A stretch of 64,000 nucleotides of DNA from Ectothiorhodospira sp. BSL-9 (GCF_001632845.1 NZ_CP011994.1:434001-498000); one strand, 5' to 3'; shown: positions 9,978-19,475, counted from the stretch's first letter. Numbers and translations: made by a program. Notes: a model not told the origin generated them from the letters alone.

Positions 9978-10538
9978 ATGACCGAACTGCTCTGCAACCC
10001 TGACCGCAGCCACCTGCTGGTGGTGGACATCCAGGAGAAACTGGCGGTGGCCATGGACGAGGCCGAGCGTGCCGGGGTTTACCACAACGCAGGCCGCCTG
10101 GCCCGGGCTGCCGGGATGCTGAACATCCCGGTCACCGTGACGGAGCAGTACCCCCAGGGGATCGGTCACACGGCTGGCGAGGTCCTGGAGCAGTTACCCG
10201 AGGCGGCCCGGGTGCTGGACAAGACCACGTTCTCCTGCTGCGGCAACCCGGGCATCATGGATGCCCTCAAGAGCGCCCGACGCCCGCAGGTGATTGTCTG
10301 TGGCATGGAGGCCCATGTGTGCGTGTTGCAAACGGCGGTAAGGCTCACCCAGGAGGGTTTCCAGGTGTTCGTGGTGGAGGATGGCATCTGCTCACGCAGC
10401 CCCCGCAACCGGGATAACGCCCTGGCCCGCATGGCCCGCGCCGGTGTCACGGTGACCAACGCCGAGTCGGTGATGTTCGAATGGCTGGGCGAGTGCACCC
10501 ACCCCCACTTCAAGGATCTGCTGAAGCTGATCCGCTGA
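9978..10538 (+). CDS. Isochorismatase-family cysteine hydrolase
   Basis: This 186-residue hydrolase of the isochorismatase/YcaC superfamily shows the catalytic triad: Asp in LLVVDIQEK, Lys in LDKTTFSC, and Cys in CGMEAHVCV. It has no signal peptide. The substrate cannot be deduced, because the family includes nicotinamidases, carbamoyl hydrolases and others. The ATG at 9978 was chosen over a TTG nine bases upstream. It follows tolC after 19 bases, so it may be the last gene of the pcm-rhodanese-tolC run, and it is followed by a truncated repeat element. Confidence 0.88.
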   Translation: MTELLCNPDRSHLLVVDIQEKLAVAMDEAERAGVYHNAGRLARAAGMLNIPVTVTEQYPQGIGHTAGEVLEQLPEAARVLDKTTFSCCGNPGIMDALKSARRPQVIVCGMEAHVCVLQTAVRLTQEGFQVFVVEDGICSRSPRNRDNALARMARAGVTVTNAESVMFEWLGECTHPHFKDLLKLIR

Positions 10539-10565
10539 TCGCAACCCCCATCAATCGAAGCCCCC

Positions 10566-10655
10566 GTGGGAGCGGCCCTTGGCCGCGAATGGGCCTTGGA
10601 GCATGCAGGGTGCCTGGGATTTGCATTCGGGGGGAACCTCGGTGGGGCGGCATGC
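10566..10655. repeat. Truncated REPIN-like element
   Basis: It begins with GTGGGAGCGGCCCTTGGCCG, the same end as the two 240-bp elements at 13470 and 14699, and further in has GGAACCTCGGTGGGGCGG, matching their internal arm with changes. The second half of the element is missing. It fills the gap between the isochorismatase-family gene and the end of waaA, which run towards each other. Confidence 0.7.
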
Positions 10656-10664
10656 CCTCATTCA

Positions 10665-11939
10665 CTATATAGGCCTCGGTGCCATTGCCTCAGCCCAGTT
10701 AAGTACTCGAGCCACCGCTCCGCGATTGGACTCCAGCACCCGTGTCGCCGCGGCACTGAGAGCGTCGCGACCCTTCCCCGAATCAAGCAATCGCACAACG
10801 GCCTGCCCCAGTGCATCGGCATCCTCCACCTGGCACACCCCACCCGCGCCGGACAGCGCCGCAAACACCTCGGTGAAATTGAACACCTCAGGCCCCGTCA
10901 CCACAGGTACGCCATGGGCGGCAGGTTCCAGGGGGTTGTGCCCTCCCGTGGGCACCAGGCTGCCCCCCACAAAGGCCACATCGGCCACGCCGTAGAGCAT
11001 GAGCAGTTCTCCCATGCTATCCCCCAGCCAGACGGCCTGCGTGCCATCAGGAAGCTGCCCCCTGCTGCGGCGTGCAGGCTCCCATCCGGCCTCGCGGCAC
11101 AGGCGCGATACATTCTCGAAGCGCTCCGGATGCCGGGGCACCAGGATGAGCAAGGCATCGGGCAGTGCCTGGCGCACGAGGGCATGGGCCTTGAGCACCT
11201 GCTCATCCTCGCCGGGATGGGTGCTGGCGGCGATCCACACGGGGCGCGGCCCCACGGTGTCGCGCAGCGCACGCGCCTGATTACTCAGGGAGGCGGGGAG
11301 TGTCAGGTCATACTTGATGTTGCCGGTCACCCGGACCCGATCCGGCAACGCCCCCAAGGCCACAAAGCGTTCGGCATCCTCCTGCCCGCGGGCCGCCACG
11401 CCGTCCAGCCACCCCAGGGTGCGCTGCACCAGCGGGCGCAGTCGCCGATAGCCGCGAAAGGAGCGGGGAGACAGGCGCGCATTCACCAGCAGGATCGGGA
11501 TGCCATGGGCGTGACAGGCCCGGTAAAGGTTGGGCCAGAGCTCGGTTTCCATGACCAGCAGCCGGTCCACGGGCATCCGTTTGAGAAACCTCCCCACGGC
11601 ACCCGGCAGATCGAAGGGCAGATAGCGATGGATCACCTCACTCCCCAGGCGACGCATCACCTCGTCCGCCCCCGTGGGCGTGGTCGTGGTCACCAGCACC
11701 GGTTGCTCCGGGTGCCGTTCCCGCCAGGCATGAATCAGCGGCGCGGCCGCCACCACCTCCCCTACAGAGACAGCATGCACCCAGAGATGCGCACGGCCAT
11801 CAGGTGGCGGCCCGGGATATCCCAGGCGTTCACCCCAGCGCTGCCGATAAGCCGGATTGCGGCGGCTGCGCCAGAGCAGGCGCAGCAGGAAAACGGGCGT
11901 GAGCAGATGGATCAGGAGGTTGTAGAGTGCGTGCATCAT
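10665..11939 (-). CDS. waaA: 3-deoxy-D-manno-octulosonic acid (Kdo) transferase
   Basis: This 424-residue WaaA/KdtA inner-membrane enzyme attaches Kdo to lipid A precursor, the first inner-core step of LPS. An N-terminal membrane anchor (YNLLIHLLTPVFLLRLLW) precedes the Glycos_transf_N domain with the catalytic-glutamate motif SVGEVVAAAPL, and the GT30 C-terminal half contains FVGGSLVPTGGHNPLEPAA. I chose the ATG pair at 11939/11936; the TTG farther upstream lies inside hldE. It follows hldE by seven bases, so heptose activation and Kdo transfer are made together. Confidence 0.96.
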   Translation of the reverse strand: MMHALYNLLIHLLTPVFLLRLLWRSRRNPAYRQRWGERLGYPGPPPDGRAHLWVHAVSVGEVVAAAPLIHAWRERHPEQPVLVTTTTPTGADEVMRRLGSEVIHRYLPFDLPGAVGRFLKRMPVDRLLVMETELWPNLYRACHAHGIPILLVNARLSPRSFRGYRRLRPLVQRTLGWLDGVAARGQEDAERFVALGALPDRVRVTGNIKYDLTLPASLSNQARALRDTVGPRPVWIAASTHPGEDEQVLKAHALVRQALPDALLILVPRHPERFENVSRLCREAGWEPARRSRGQLPDGTQAVWLGDSMGELLMLYGVADVAFVGGSLVPTGGHNPLEPAAHGVPVVTGPEVFNFTEVFAALSGAGGVCQVEDADALGQAVVRLLDSGKGRDALSAAATRVLESNRGAVARVLNWAEAMAPRPI

Positions 11940-11946
11940 CAGGCAT

Positions 11947-13380
11947 CTAACCACCCGACCGAATCCGGTCAATCACCCCGGTGGTCGACACCCCATCCAT
12001 GAACGGCAACACCTCCACCGTGCCGCCCGCCTCCCGCACACAGCCCGCCCCGGCAATCTGATCGGGATGATAATCCCCGCCCTTCACCAGCACATCGGGC
12101 CGCACCGCGCAGATCAGGCGCTCTGGCGTGTCTTCACCAAAGGGCACCACCCAGTCCACCGAGGCCAGGCCCGCCAGCACGGCCATGCGGCGCTCCAGGG
12201 GGTTCACCGGCCGCTCCGGGCCCTTGAGGCGGGCCACCGAGCCATCATCGTTCACCGCCACGATCAGCCGATCACCGCGCTTGCGCGCCTGCTCCAGGTA
12301 GGCCACATGCCCGGCATGGAGGATATCGAAACAACCATTGGTCATGACGATGCGCTCGCCCTGGGCCTTCGCCTCCTCAACGGCCAGCAGAAGATCCGCC
12401 TCCGACAACAGGCTGCTCCAGCCCCCGTGATGCCCACGCAACGCGGCCCGCAGTTCAGCGGGCTTCACGTAGCCGGTACCCAGCTTGCCCACCACGATCC
12501 CGGCGCCCAGGTTGGCCAGTGCCGCGGCGGCGGCCATGTCCTGCCCCGTGGCCAGGGCGGCGGCCACCAGGGAGATCACCGTATCCCCTGCCCCGGTCAC
12601 ATCAAAGACCTCCCGGGCCCGGGTGGGCAGATGCATGGGATCATGCCCCTCACGGATCAGCAGCATGCCCCGCTCACTCAGGGTGATCAAAAGTCCCGTC
12701 AACCCAAGGTTCGCCCGGAGCTGCTCACCGCGCTCCACCAGCAGGTCATCCCTTGGGCAGGCGCCGACCACGGCCTCGAACTCAGCCAGATTGGGGGTGA
12801 GCAACGTGGCTCCGCGATAACGCTCGAAGTCCCTTCCCTTGGGGTCCACCAGCACGGGCACGCCCGCCTCACGGGCTAGGGCGATCAGCTGAGGTGCGGA
12901 TGCCAGGGTTCCCTTGCCGTAATCCGAGAGCACGAGTACCAACACCGAGGCCAGTGCATCGGGCAGGGCATCCAGCAAGGCATGGGTATCCACGTTGTCC
13001 AGCGGCTGTTCAAAATCCAGGCGCAGCAGTTGTTGATGCCGGCTCATGACCCGCAGCTTGGTGATGGTGGGGATGGTTGGATCCCGAACGAACGCGCAGG
13101 TCACCCCCGCATCGGCCAGCAGTCGGTCCAGCGAGGCGGCTGCATCATCCTGGCCCACCACGCCGGCCAGGTGCGTCTGCACCCCCAGTCGAGCCAGATT
13201 CAGGGCCACGTTGGCAGCGCCGCCGGGCCGCTCCTCCACGTCGTTCACGTGCACCACCGGCACCGGGGCCTCCGGTGAGATCCGGGCCGTGGTGCCGGAC
13301 CAGTAGCGGTCCAGCATCAGGTCACCCACCACCATGACCCGGGCGTGTTCGAAGGAGGGCATTCCAGGTTTCACCAACAT
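11947..13380 (-). CDS. hldE: Bifunctional heptose-7-phosphate kinase / heptose-1-phosphate adenylyltransferase
   Basis: This 477-residue HldE makes ADP-heptose for the LPS inner core. The N-terminal ribokinase-like domain has [14 protein letters not shown] and the catalytic [14 protein letters not shown]. The C-terminal nucleotidyltransferase domain has [19 protein letters not shown] and the late [11 protein letters not shown] stretch. The start follows a GAGG at short spacing; a GTG two codons in is an alternative. It is coupled to waaA and separated from the divergent lpxL-type gene by one of the repeat elements. Confidence 0.97.
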   Translation of the reverse strand: MLVKPGMPSFEHARVMVVGDLMLDRYWSGTTARISPEAPVPVVHVNDVEERPGGAANVALNLARLGVQTHLAGVVGQDDAAASLDRLLADAGVTCAFVRDPTIPTITKLRVMSRHQQLLRLDFEQPLDNVDTHALLDALPDALASVLVLVLSDYGKGTLASAPQLIALAREAGVPVLVDPKGRDFERYRGATLLTPNLAEFEAVVGACPRDDLLVERGEQLRANLGLTGLLITLSERGMLLIREGHDPMHLPTRAREVFDVTGAGDTVISLVAAALATGQDMAAAAALANLGAGIVVGKLGTGYVKPAELRAALRGHHGGWSSLLSEADLLLAVEEAKAQGERIVMTNGCFDILHAGHVAYLEQARKRGDRLIVAVNDDGSVARLKGPERPVNPLERRMAVLAGLASVDWVVPFGEDTPERLICAVRPDVLVKGGDYHPDQIAGAGCVREAGGTVEVLPFMDGVSTTGVIDRIRSGG

Positions 13381-13469
13381 TCACCTCGCTTAGCAATCCC
13401 GCGCATGATACAAGACCGGTCCACGCTCATGGGGGGGAACACACGCTGGGCGTCGATCCGGATGTGGAT

Positions 13470-13707
13470 GTGGGAGCGGCCCTCGGCCGCGAAGGGGCCG
13501 ACCCAGGCTCCAGCCCCTTCGTCTGGCACCGGAGTGAACCTTGGTGGGGCGGTGTGCCTGTCTGCGGGACGCCGTGAATACATCCCTGTAGGCTTGATCA
13601 CCGCATCCATGCGGCGAACACCCGCGCCCAGGCACACCGCCCCGCCAAGGTTCGGATGCTTCTGTGACTTCGTTTTGAGGCCCTTTCGCGGCCAGGGCCG
13701 CTCCCAC
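13470..13707. repeat. REPIN-like element, copy A
   Basis: This 238-bp element has REP-type ends (GTGGGAGCGGCC at the left; the complementary GGCCGCTCCCAC at the right) in inverted orientation. It also has an internal pair of inverted arms around AACCTTGGTGGGGCGGTG and CACCGCCCCGCCAAGGTT. Its reverse complement is nearly identical to the element at 14699-14944. The REP end resembles the GTGGGAGCGGGC family of Pseudomonas. It holds no coding sequence and fills the gap between divergent hldE and the acyltransferase gene. Confidence 0.85.
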
Positions 13708-13755
13708 GGAAGGCATGAGCCTGGCGTGATAGAATCCCGGTTTTGCCCACAGCCC

Positions 13756-14691
13756 ATGCCCAAGCGCAAACCCCCTCCCCGACTCCACCATCCCCGCCAC
13801 TGGCCCATGTGGGTCGGCGTCGGCTTGCTGTGGGTGCTGGTCAAGGCCCTTCCCTGGCGCTGGCTGGTCCGTCTCGGGGAGGGCATCGGCGCCCTGCTCT
13901 ACCCCCTGGCCCGGGACCGGCGCCGCATCGCCCAGACCAACATCCGCCTGTGCTTTCCCGAACTGGATGCCCCAGCCCAGCGGCGCCTGGTCAAGGACCA
14001 TTTCCGAGCCATGGGGGCTGCCCTGTTCGAAACGCCCTTCGGCTGGTGGGCCTCGGACAAGCAAATGGCCCCGCTGGAACACATCGAGGGCCTGGAGCAC
14101 CTGCGGGAGGCGCAGGCGAGGGGCAAGGGCGTGCTGCTGCTTTCGGCCCACTTCACCTCCCTGGAGATCTGCGGGCGTCTGATGCTGAGGCACCAAGCCC
14201 TGTCGGCCATGTACCGCCCCAACCAGAACCCGGTGGTGGAACACTTCTTTCGCCGCAATCGGGAGCGCCACTGCACCCGGGCCATTCGTCGTGATCAGGC
14301 CAAGGACGTGATTCGTGCCCTGCGTCAGGGCGAAGTAGTGTGGTATGCGCCCGACCAGGCGTTCAAGACCCGCGCCAGTGTGATCGTGCCCTTCTTCGGC
14401 CAGCCGGCCGCCACCAACCCGGCCACCTCTCGACTGGCAAAGATCACCGGCGCCCCCGTGGTGCCCTTTTTTGGGTACCGGCTGCCTGGTGGGCAAGGCT
14501 ACCGCCTGGTAATCCACCCACCTCTGGAGGACTTCCCAGGCGACACCCCGGAGGCCGACGCCATCCGCATCAACCAGGTGATCGAGAGCGCCATCCACGA
14601 AGCCCCGGAACAGTATTTCTGGACCCATAGGCGCTTCAAGTACAAGAAACGCTGGGGCATACCGGACCCCTATCGCCTCCCCCCCGGCTGA
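13756..14691 (+). CDS. Lipid A late acyltransferase (LpxL/HtrB family)
   Basis: This inner-membrane acyltransferase of about 311 residues adds a secondary acyl chain to Kdo-lipid A. An N-terminal hydrophobic segment (WPMWVGVGLLWVLVKALPW) anchors it. The catalytic HX4(D/E) motif is seen as HFTSLE, and the substrate-binding GEVVWYAPDQAF and FFGQPAATNPATSRLA blocks follow. I chose the ATG at 13756 because the upstream open frame lies in the repeat element. LpxL, LpxM and LpxP cannot be separated here. It is an isolated plus-strand gene among minus-strand LPS genes, bracketed by two inverted repeat copies. Confidence 0.92.
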   Translation: MPKRKPPPRLHHPRHWPMWVGVGLLWVLVKALPWRWLVRLGEGIGALLYPLARDRRRIAQTNIRLCFPELDAPAQRRLVKDHFRAMGAALFETPFGWWASDKQMAPLEHIEGLEHLREAQARGKGVLLLSAHFTSLEICGRLMLRHQALSAMYRPNQNPVVEHFFRRNRERHCTRAIRRDQAKDVIRALRQGEVVWYAPDQAFKTRASVIVPFFGQPAATNPATSRLAKITGAPVVPFFGYRLPGGQGYRLVIHPPLEDFPGDTPEADAIRINQVIESAIHEAPEQYFWTHRRFKYKKRWGIPDPYRLPPG

Positions 14692-14698
14692 CATCCCC

Positions 14699-14944
14699 GT
14701 GGGAGCGGCCCTGGCCGCGAAAGGGCCTCAAAACGAAGTCACAGAAGCATCCGAACCTTGGCGGGGCGGTGTGCCTGGGAGCGGGTGTTCGCCGCATGGA
14801 TGCGGCGATCAAGCCTACAGGGAGGTATTCACGGCATCCCGCGGACAGGCACACCGCCCCGCCAAGGTTCACTCCGCTGCCAAACGAAGGGGCGGAAACC
14901 CGGGTTGGCCTTTTCGCGGCCTTCGTGGCCAGGGCAGTTCCCAC
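14699..14944. repeat. REPIN-like element, copy B (inverted relative to copy A)
   Basis: This 246-bp element starts with GTGGGAGCGGCCCTGGCCGC and ends with CAGGGCAGTTCCCAC, an imperfect inverted end. A perfect 25-bp inverted pair lies inside, at 14753-14777 and 14846-14870. By eye it matches the reverse complement of copy A over nearly the full length with only scattered substitutions. It starts eight bases after the acyltransferase stop codon. Confidence 0.85.
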
Positions 14945-14983
14945 AGGCCGCCTGGCGGATGCTGGCCGGGCAGTGGACCATGG

Positions 14984-16486
14984 TCACTGGATGGGGCGAC
15001 TCACGCCGCACGCCCCATCCAGCGCACCGGCCCAGAGCATCACGGCAAAATCAAAGGGCTCGCCGTTCCACGCCTCCAGCGAAATCACCTGAACGTCCTC
15101 CCGCACTTCACTGACATCAAGCCCCAGATAGGTCTCAAGCCAGACTTCCAGGCGCGGACTCAACTCAGCCCCGCGACTGGCCTCCCAGGCCACCATCAAA
15201 TCCCCGCCCTCCAGGCACTGCAGACGCCCCGTGGCCACGCTGGGCGAGATCACCTGGCTTTCCGGGAAATGCACCCGCAGATTACCGGCCACGAACGTTC
15301 CATCGGAGACAATGATTCCCCGCCGGAAGCCTCGGCTGGCCACCTCCTCGGCCAAGGCATCGAAGGGATGCACATGCCGCTGCCGATCCTCCAGAAAGGC
15401 CCAGTCGTTGACCCGCCAGGCCATGACCAGCAGCACCAGCACTGGCACCACCAGACAAGTCGTGAGATAGGCCCGCACCCTCGCCGGCGTGAGACTCGCC
15501 GCATCCATCATGGCGAACACATACACGGGGAAGACCCACAGCATGGGCAGCATCCAGCGATCCTTGAAGTGCGTGGCCCCCACCAGCACCATGAGCACCA
15601 GCAGAGCCAGCACCGCCAGCAGATAGCGCTGTATCGGAAACGGGCCCACCGGGGCCTGCCAGCGGGTCAAGGCGCGGACCAGGTCCCGCCGGAAGATCAA
15701 CCCCATCACGATCCACAGTGGCGTCAAAAAGGCGATCACCGCCAGCAGCAATTCCCCCAGCCCGGCCAGAGGCCAGATGCCCTCACCAAAATCCATCTTC
15801 TCAAAGCCACGCCCGGCCACATCGCGGCTTCGCACCAGCCAGTAAAGGTGCGGACCGATCACCGCCAGCGCGGCCAGACCACTGAGCAGGATGCGCCCAT
15901 CCAGCAGCAGTGCCCGCCCCCTGGGCAGGGTCAGCAGGACGAGACCGGCCGCCGCCGCAAAGACCAGGAAGTTGTATTTAGAGAGCACCCCCAGCCCGAA
16001 GACCAGGCCCACCAGCAGGTAATGGAGCAGCGTGGGCCGATCCAGCCAGCGCAACATCACGTACAGGCTTGCCGCGGCCATGAAGGTGGCCATCACCGAG
16101 TGAGTCAGATCCCGCTGTGACTCCCAGACGATCTGGGGAATCAGCAGCAGCGACAGGGTGGCCAGCACAGCGAGGCGGACATCCCCCAGCAGGCGCCGTG
16201 CTGACAGATAGACGAAGAGATACGTCAGGAAAAGCAGCGTGTTCTTCACCAGAGCCAGGGACAGAGTGTTCGCCCCCAGCACCTGGAACGCCATGGACTG
16301 CAGCCAGGCATACAACGGCGGCTGACCCGAATAGCCGGCGGCCCACCATTGGGTGACCACCATCAGCTCGGCCTCATCCAGCTCCAGCACCGATGAGCCG
16401 GTGGAGCGGATGATGACGTGCAGCAGAAAATAGGCGGCCAGCCCAAGCAACAGCCAGGGGCCCCAGGCGTGGTGAGTGTTGTTCAT
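14984..16486 (-). CDS. GT39/ArnT-like membrane glycosyltransferase
   Basis: This 500-residue polytopic membrane protein has the GT-C (PMT/ArnT, pfam PMT_2) layout. After the first hydrophobic segment comes the acidic loop SVLELDEAELMVVTQWWAAG, where the family keeps its catalytic Asp/Glu, followed by SGQPPLYAWLQS. About ten further hydrophobic segments precede a soluble C-terminal domain. Such enzymes move a sugar from undecaprenyl phosphate to lipid A, glycan or protein at the periplasmic face. It lies at the downstream end of the minus-strand glycosyltransferase run, so LPS modification is likely; the sugar is unknown. Confidence 0.85.
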   Translation of the reverse strand: MNNTHHAWGPWLLLGLAAYFLLHVIIRSTGSSVLELDEAELMVVTQWWAAGYSGQPPLYAWLQSMAFQVLGANTLSLALVKNTLLFLTYLFVYLSARRLLGDVRLAVLATLSLLLIPQIVWESQRDLTHSVMATFMAAASLYVMLRWLDRPTLLHYLLVGLVFGLGVLSKYNFLVFAAAAGLVLLTLPRGRALLLDGRILLSGLAALAVIGPHLYWLVRSRDVAGRGFEKMDFGEGIWPLAGLGELLLAVIAFLTPLWIVMGLIFRRDLVRALTRWQAPVGPFPIQRYLLAVLALLVLMVLVGATHFKDRWMLPMLWVFPVYVFAMMDAASLTPARVRAYLTTCLVVPVLVLLVMAWRVNDWAFLEDRQRHVHPFDALAEEVASRGFRRGIIVSDGTFVAGNLRVHFPESQVISPSVATGRLQCLEGGDLMVAWEASRGAELSPRLEVWLETYLGLDVSEVREDVQVISLEAWNGEPFDFAVMLWAGALDGACGVSRPIQ

Positions 16487-16542
16487 GCGAGTATCTTTTT
16501 CTGAAGCGGCTGGACGGGGCGCGACCCGTCAGGACCGATATG

Positions 16543-17628
16543 TTATCCGATGACGTCCCGATACACCGCCAGGTTGCCCTCCACCATGGCATCCAGGGAA
16601 AACCGCTGGCACACCCGTTCCCGCGCCGCACGCCCCAGCCGCAGGCGCAGATCGGGGTCATCCAGCAGGCGCAGCACCGCCTCGGCCAGGGCGGGCACGT
16701 CCCCCGGCGGCACCAGCAGGCCGGCATCATCGCCCAGGATCTCCGGCACCCCGCCGGCCCGGGCGCCCACCATGGGCACACCGGCCGCCCCTGCCTGAAG
16801 CAGTGACACCCCCAGCCCTTCCATCTCCACCGGGTGCACCACCAGATCCAGACAGGGCAAAATACGGGGCAAATCATCACGAAAACCTGCCAGCAGGACA
16901 TGCCCCTCCAACCCATGCCGCGACACCTGCTCACGGATCTCGTCCTCCAGCGGACCCTGCCCGAAGAACACGAACCGCACCTGGGGATGGGCCTCGATGA
17001 TGCATGGGGCCGCCTCAAGCAGATAACGATGCCCCTTGCGAGGGATCAACTGGGCAATCACCCCGACCACCGTCTCATCGCCGGAGAAACCAAAGGCCTC
17101 GCGCAGCACCGTCCCATCACAGTCCCGGCTGTACGCTGCCACATCCACGGCGCTGGGAACGCAGACCACCTGATCCGCCGGCACCCCTTCCGCCAGCAGG
17201 ACCTCACGAATTGCCTGGGAGATGGTGATCACCCGGTGAAATAGACGATATTTGAGTCGCGCCACCCAGGCACGCTCGGGGTTATCCACGCGTCGGGACA
17301 CCACGGCAGGCACCCCGCACAAGCGGGCCGCCACACCGCCGAATATATCCGCACCCCGGCGACTGTGCAGATGCACCAGATCAGGCTGCTCACGCTGGAT
17401 CACGCGACGCAGGCGCCACACGAACCCCACATCCAGATCGCCCCCCATGGGCAACTCGCACACCGCATCGCAGAATGGACCCGCCGCCTCGGCAATGGCG
17501 GCGCCACGGGGGCAGACCAGCACGTTGCGCACCCCGCGACGGCTCAACCCCTCGATGAGATAACGCACCTGCAGGGCACCCCCGTACAGATGGCGCCCCG
17601 CCTCCACGTGCAGGACGGTCAGGCTCAC
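16543..17628 (-). CDS. Glycosyltransferase family 4
   Basis: This 361-residue GT-B fold enzyme has an N-terminal acceptor domain beginning LTVLHVEAGRHLYGGALQVRY and a C-terminal donor domain with IPRKGHRYLLEAA. In the usual EX7E motif the second glutamate appears as glutamine (EGLGVSLLQ), unlike the four other GT4 genes in this window. The GTG start overlaps the stop of the GT9 gene by four bases, implying coupling. It probably adds a core sugar to LPS; donor and acceptor are unknown. Confidence 0.9.
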   Translation of the reverse strand: MSLTVLHVEAGRHLYGGALQVRYLIEGLSRRGVRNVLVCPRGAAIAEAAGPFCDAVCELPMGGDLDVGFVWRLRRVIQREQPDLVHLHSRRGADIFGGVAARLCGVPAVVSRRVDNPERAWVARLKYRLFHRVITISQAIREVLLAEGVPADQVVCVPSAVDVAAYSRDCDGTVLREAFGFSGDETVVGVIAQLIPRKGHRYLLEAAPCIIEAHPQVRFVFFGQGPLEDEIREQVSRHGLEGHVLLAGFRDDLPRILPCLDLVVHPVEMEGLGVSLLQAGAAGVPMVGARAGGVPEILGDDAGLLVPPGDVPALAEAVLRLLDDPDLRLRLGRAARERVCQRFSLDAMVEGNLAVYRDVIG

Positions 17629-18668
17629 GGATTCGTCTCTCCGACCGGCAGCAGCTTTTCAACCTCCCCCAATACTTCCTCGACGGTCATGTCGGTGAGG
17701 CAGTCGAATCGTCCATCGCAGGTGGGGTTGCGCTTGCAGGGGGCACAGGGCAGGTCATGGTAGATCACCACGGTGTTGTCCCGCCCCGTATCCAGATAGG
17801 GACAGGTGGACCCGAACAGGGCCACCGTGGGGATATTGAAGGCCGGCCCCATGTGGGTGAGACCGGTGTCGACGCCCACCAGCAGACGGGCACCGGCGAT
17901 GACGGCGGCCGCCTCGGTCAGCGAGGTCTCCCCCACCCGATTGTCCACTGCCTCACCCGCCTGTTCAGCAATGCGATCGGCGGCTGCACGGTCACCGGGG
18001 CCACCCAGCAGGATCAGCCGCATGCCATACCGCTCCCGAAGGCGTGGTGCCAGTGTCCCCCAGTAGGCCTCCACCCAGTGTTTTTGCGGGCGGGTGGTGA
18101 AGGGGCAGGCCACCAGATAACCCTGGGGATGATCCCCCGCCACGGTCTCAGCCACTCGGCGGTCACCTTCGGATAGCCCTACCTGCATCCGGAAATCACC
18201 AACATCGAGGCCCAATGCCTCGGCCAGGTGACGATATTCGGAGCCGATGAGCCTGATATCCCCCCCGCGAGGAACCACCCGCGTCATCAGCAGATGACTG
18301 CCCTCCCGGGAGCCCAGCCCCACCCGTTCGCGAGCCCCGGATAACCAGGTCAGCAGGCCGCTCTTGAGCAGGCCCTGGAGATCCAGGGCCAGATCGTAGC
18401 GTTCGTGACGGAGTTCGCGGACAAAACGAACGATGTCACGCCCCAGACGCAGCCATTGAAAGCCTTTCAACCAAGCGAGCCACTGAGCCTTGGGCCAGAC
18501 CACCACCCGGTCCACGAGGGGATGACCCACAACCACCGGCGCTGCCCCAGGCTCAATAACCCAGGTGATGCGCGCGTCGGGCCATCGCCCCCGGATTGCC
18601 CCAGGGAGGGGTGAGGCCATGACCGCATCCCCAATGGCCGAAAGCCGGACAAGAAGGACTGATCGCAT
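17625..18668 (-). CDS. Glycosyltransferase family 9 (heptosyltransferase family)
   Basis: This 347-residue GT9 protein opens with VLLVRLSAIGDAVMASPL, the family hallmark, and keeps the donor-binding stretch LLVGVDTGLTHMGPAFNIP. A cysteine cluster near the C-terminus (CAPCKRNPTC, then a further Cys) is typical of WaaC/WaaF/RfaQ-type members. It probably transfers heptose to the LPS core from the ADP-heptose made by HldE. WaaC and WaaF cannot be told apart by inspection. It shares one base with the preceding kinase stop and is coupled to the following GT4 gene. Confidence 0.9.
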   Translation of the reverse strand: MRSVLLVRLSAIGDAVMASPLPGAIRGRWPDARITWVIEPGAAPVVVGHPLVDRVVVWPKAQWLAWLKGFQWLRLGRDIVRFVRELRHERYDLALDLQGLLKSGLLTWLSGARERVGLGSREGSHLLMTRVVPRGGDIRLIGSEYRHLAEALGLDVGDFRMQVGLSEGDRRVAETVAGDHPQGYLVACPFTTRPQKHWVEAYWGTLAPRLRERYGMRLILLGGPGDRAAADRIAEQAGEAVDNRVGETSLTEAAAVIAGARLLVGVDTGLTHMGPAFNIPTVALFGSTCPYLDTGRDNTVVIYHDLPCAPCKRNPTCDGRFDCLTDMTVEEVLGEVEKLLPVGETNP

Positions 18669-19459
18669 TACTGGTTCTTCGGGGCGGATTCGTCAGCCCA
18701 TTGTGCACCATACTTTGATGATTCCCTGCATAACTTAGCGAGTTCGTGCACCAGCAACTCCGCATTTTCCTCGACCGGTGACCGCCCATCCAGGGTGATG
18801 ACTCGAGTTCCGGAGTGTCGCTTCAACCATTCGATGATCCATTGTATGACGGCATACTGGTCCTGATAAAGGCGCGTAATCCGATCCCTGTCCCATTGCA
18901 TGTACGGTCTCCTGGAACTGGTTTTGGCACGGACAAAACAGCGTTCCGCCGCCACCTCCGGTGGCGTGTCAACAAACACATGCACTTCGGACAGGTCAGG
19001 CTTGATCACTTCAAGCACCGCTTCCACACCCGCACGATCAGGCTTATCTTCCTCCCGCATCAAATAGAGCTTTTGAATCAAGCCCTGATCATAAATGACC
19101 ATATCCTGCTCACGAAGCCTATCGCGGGCACGCCGAAATACCAGTATCTTGTTCAGCACTCCAAGCATCCGCCGCATCTCTCGGGGTTGCCCACGAGTCA
19201 CCACGCCTACCAATGACTGATACGCTACAATAATCGTCCGTCCAGCGTCCCTCATACCGTGCTGTAGCTTACCGTCCTTCGCATAAAAAAAAGTTGACCA
19301 ATCATGACGATCCCTGAATTGCCCTACGGCCATCTTGGCAATCGTTGTCTTGCCGGCCCCCGGGAAACCCACGCACTCCAGCAGAACTGGCTTGGATTTC
19401 CTCTGCTCATCTTGTGAAGGCTTCCAACCCATCTTGGCATCTCTGGATTCGGTAATCAT
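18668..19459 (-). CDS. P-loop kinase-like protein in glycan cluster
   Basis: This 263-residue soluble protein has a Walker A loop GFPGAGKTT at about residues 31-39, after the strand PVLLECV. Further on are a likely Walker B/aspartate segment (MVIYDQGLIQKLYLM) and a basic lid-like region (RCFVRAKTSSRRPYMQWDRDR), an arrangement reminiscent of thymidylate or adenylylsulfate kinases. I do not recognise the specific family. It lies between the O-antigen ligase and GT9 genes, so it may phosphorylate a sugar, nucleotide or lipid. Its codon and base use is more AT-rich than that of hldE or waaA. Confidence 0.7.
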   Translation of the reverse strand: MITESRDAKMGWKPSQDEQRKSKPVLLECVGFPGAGKTTIAKMAVGQFRDRHDWSTFFYAKDGKLQHGMRDAGRTIIVAYQSLVGVVTRGQPREMRRMLGVLNKILVFRRARDRLREQDMVIYDQGLIQKLYLMREEDKPDRAGVEAVLEVIKPDLSEVHVFVDTPPEVAAERCFVRAKTSSRRPYMQWDRDRITRLYQDQYAVIQWIIEWLKRHSGTRVITLDGRSPVEENAELLVHELAKLCRESSKYGAQWADESAPKNQ

Positions 19460-19475
19460 GAACAGATCACATGGG

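Noticed and set aside
13345-13755. N-terminal extension of the acyltransferase frame
   Set aside because: It runs through the REPIN-like element; the conserved protein starts at 13756.
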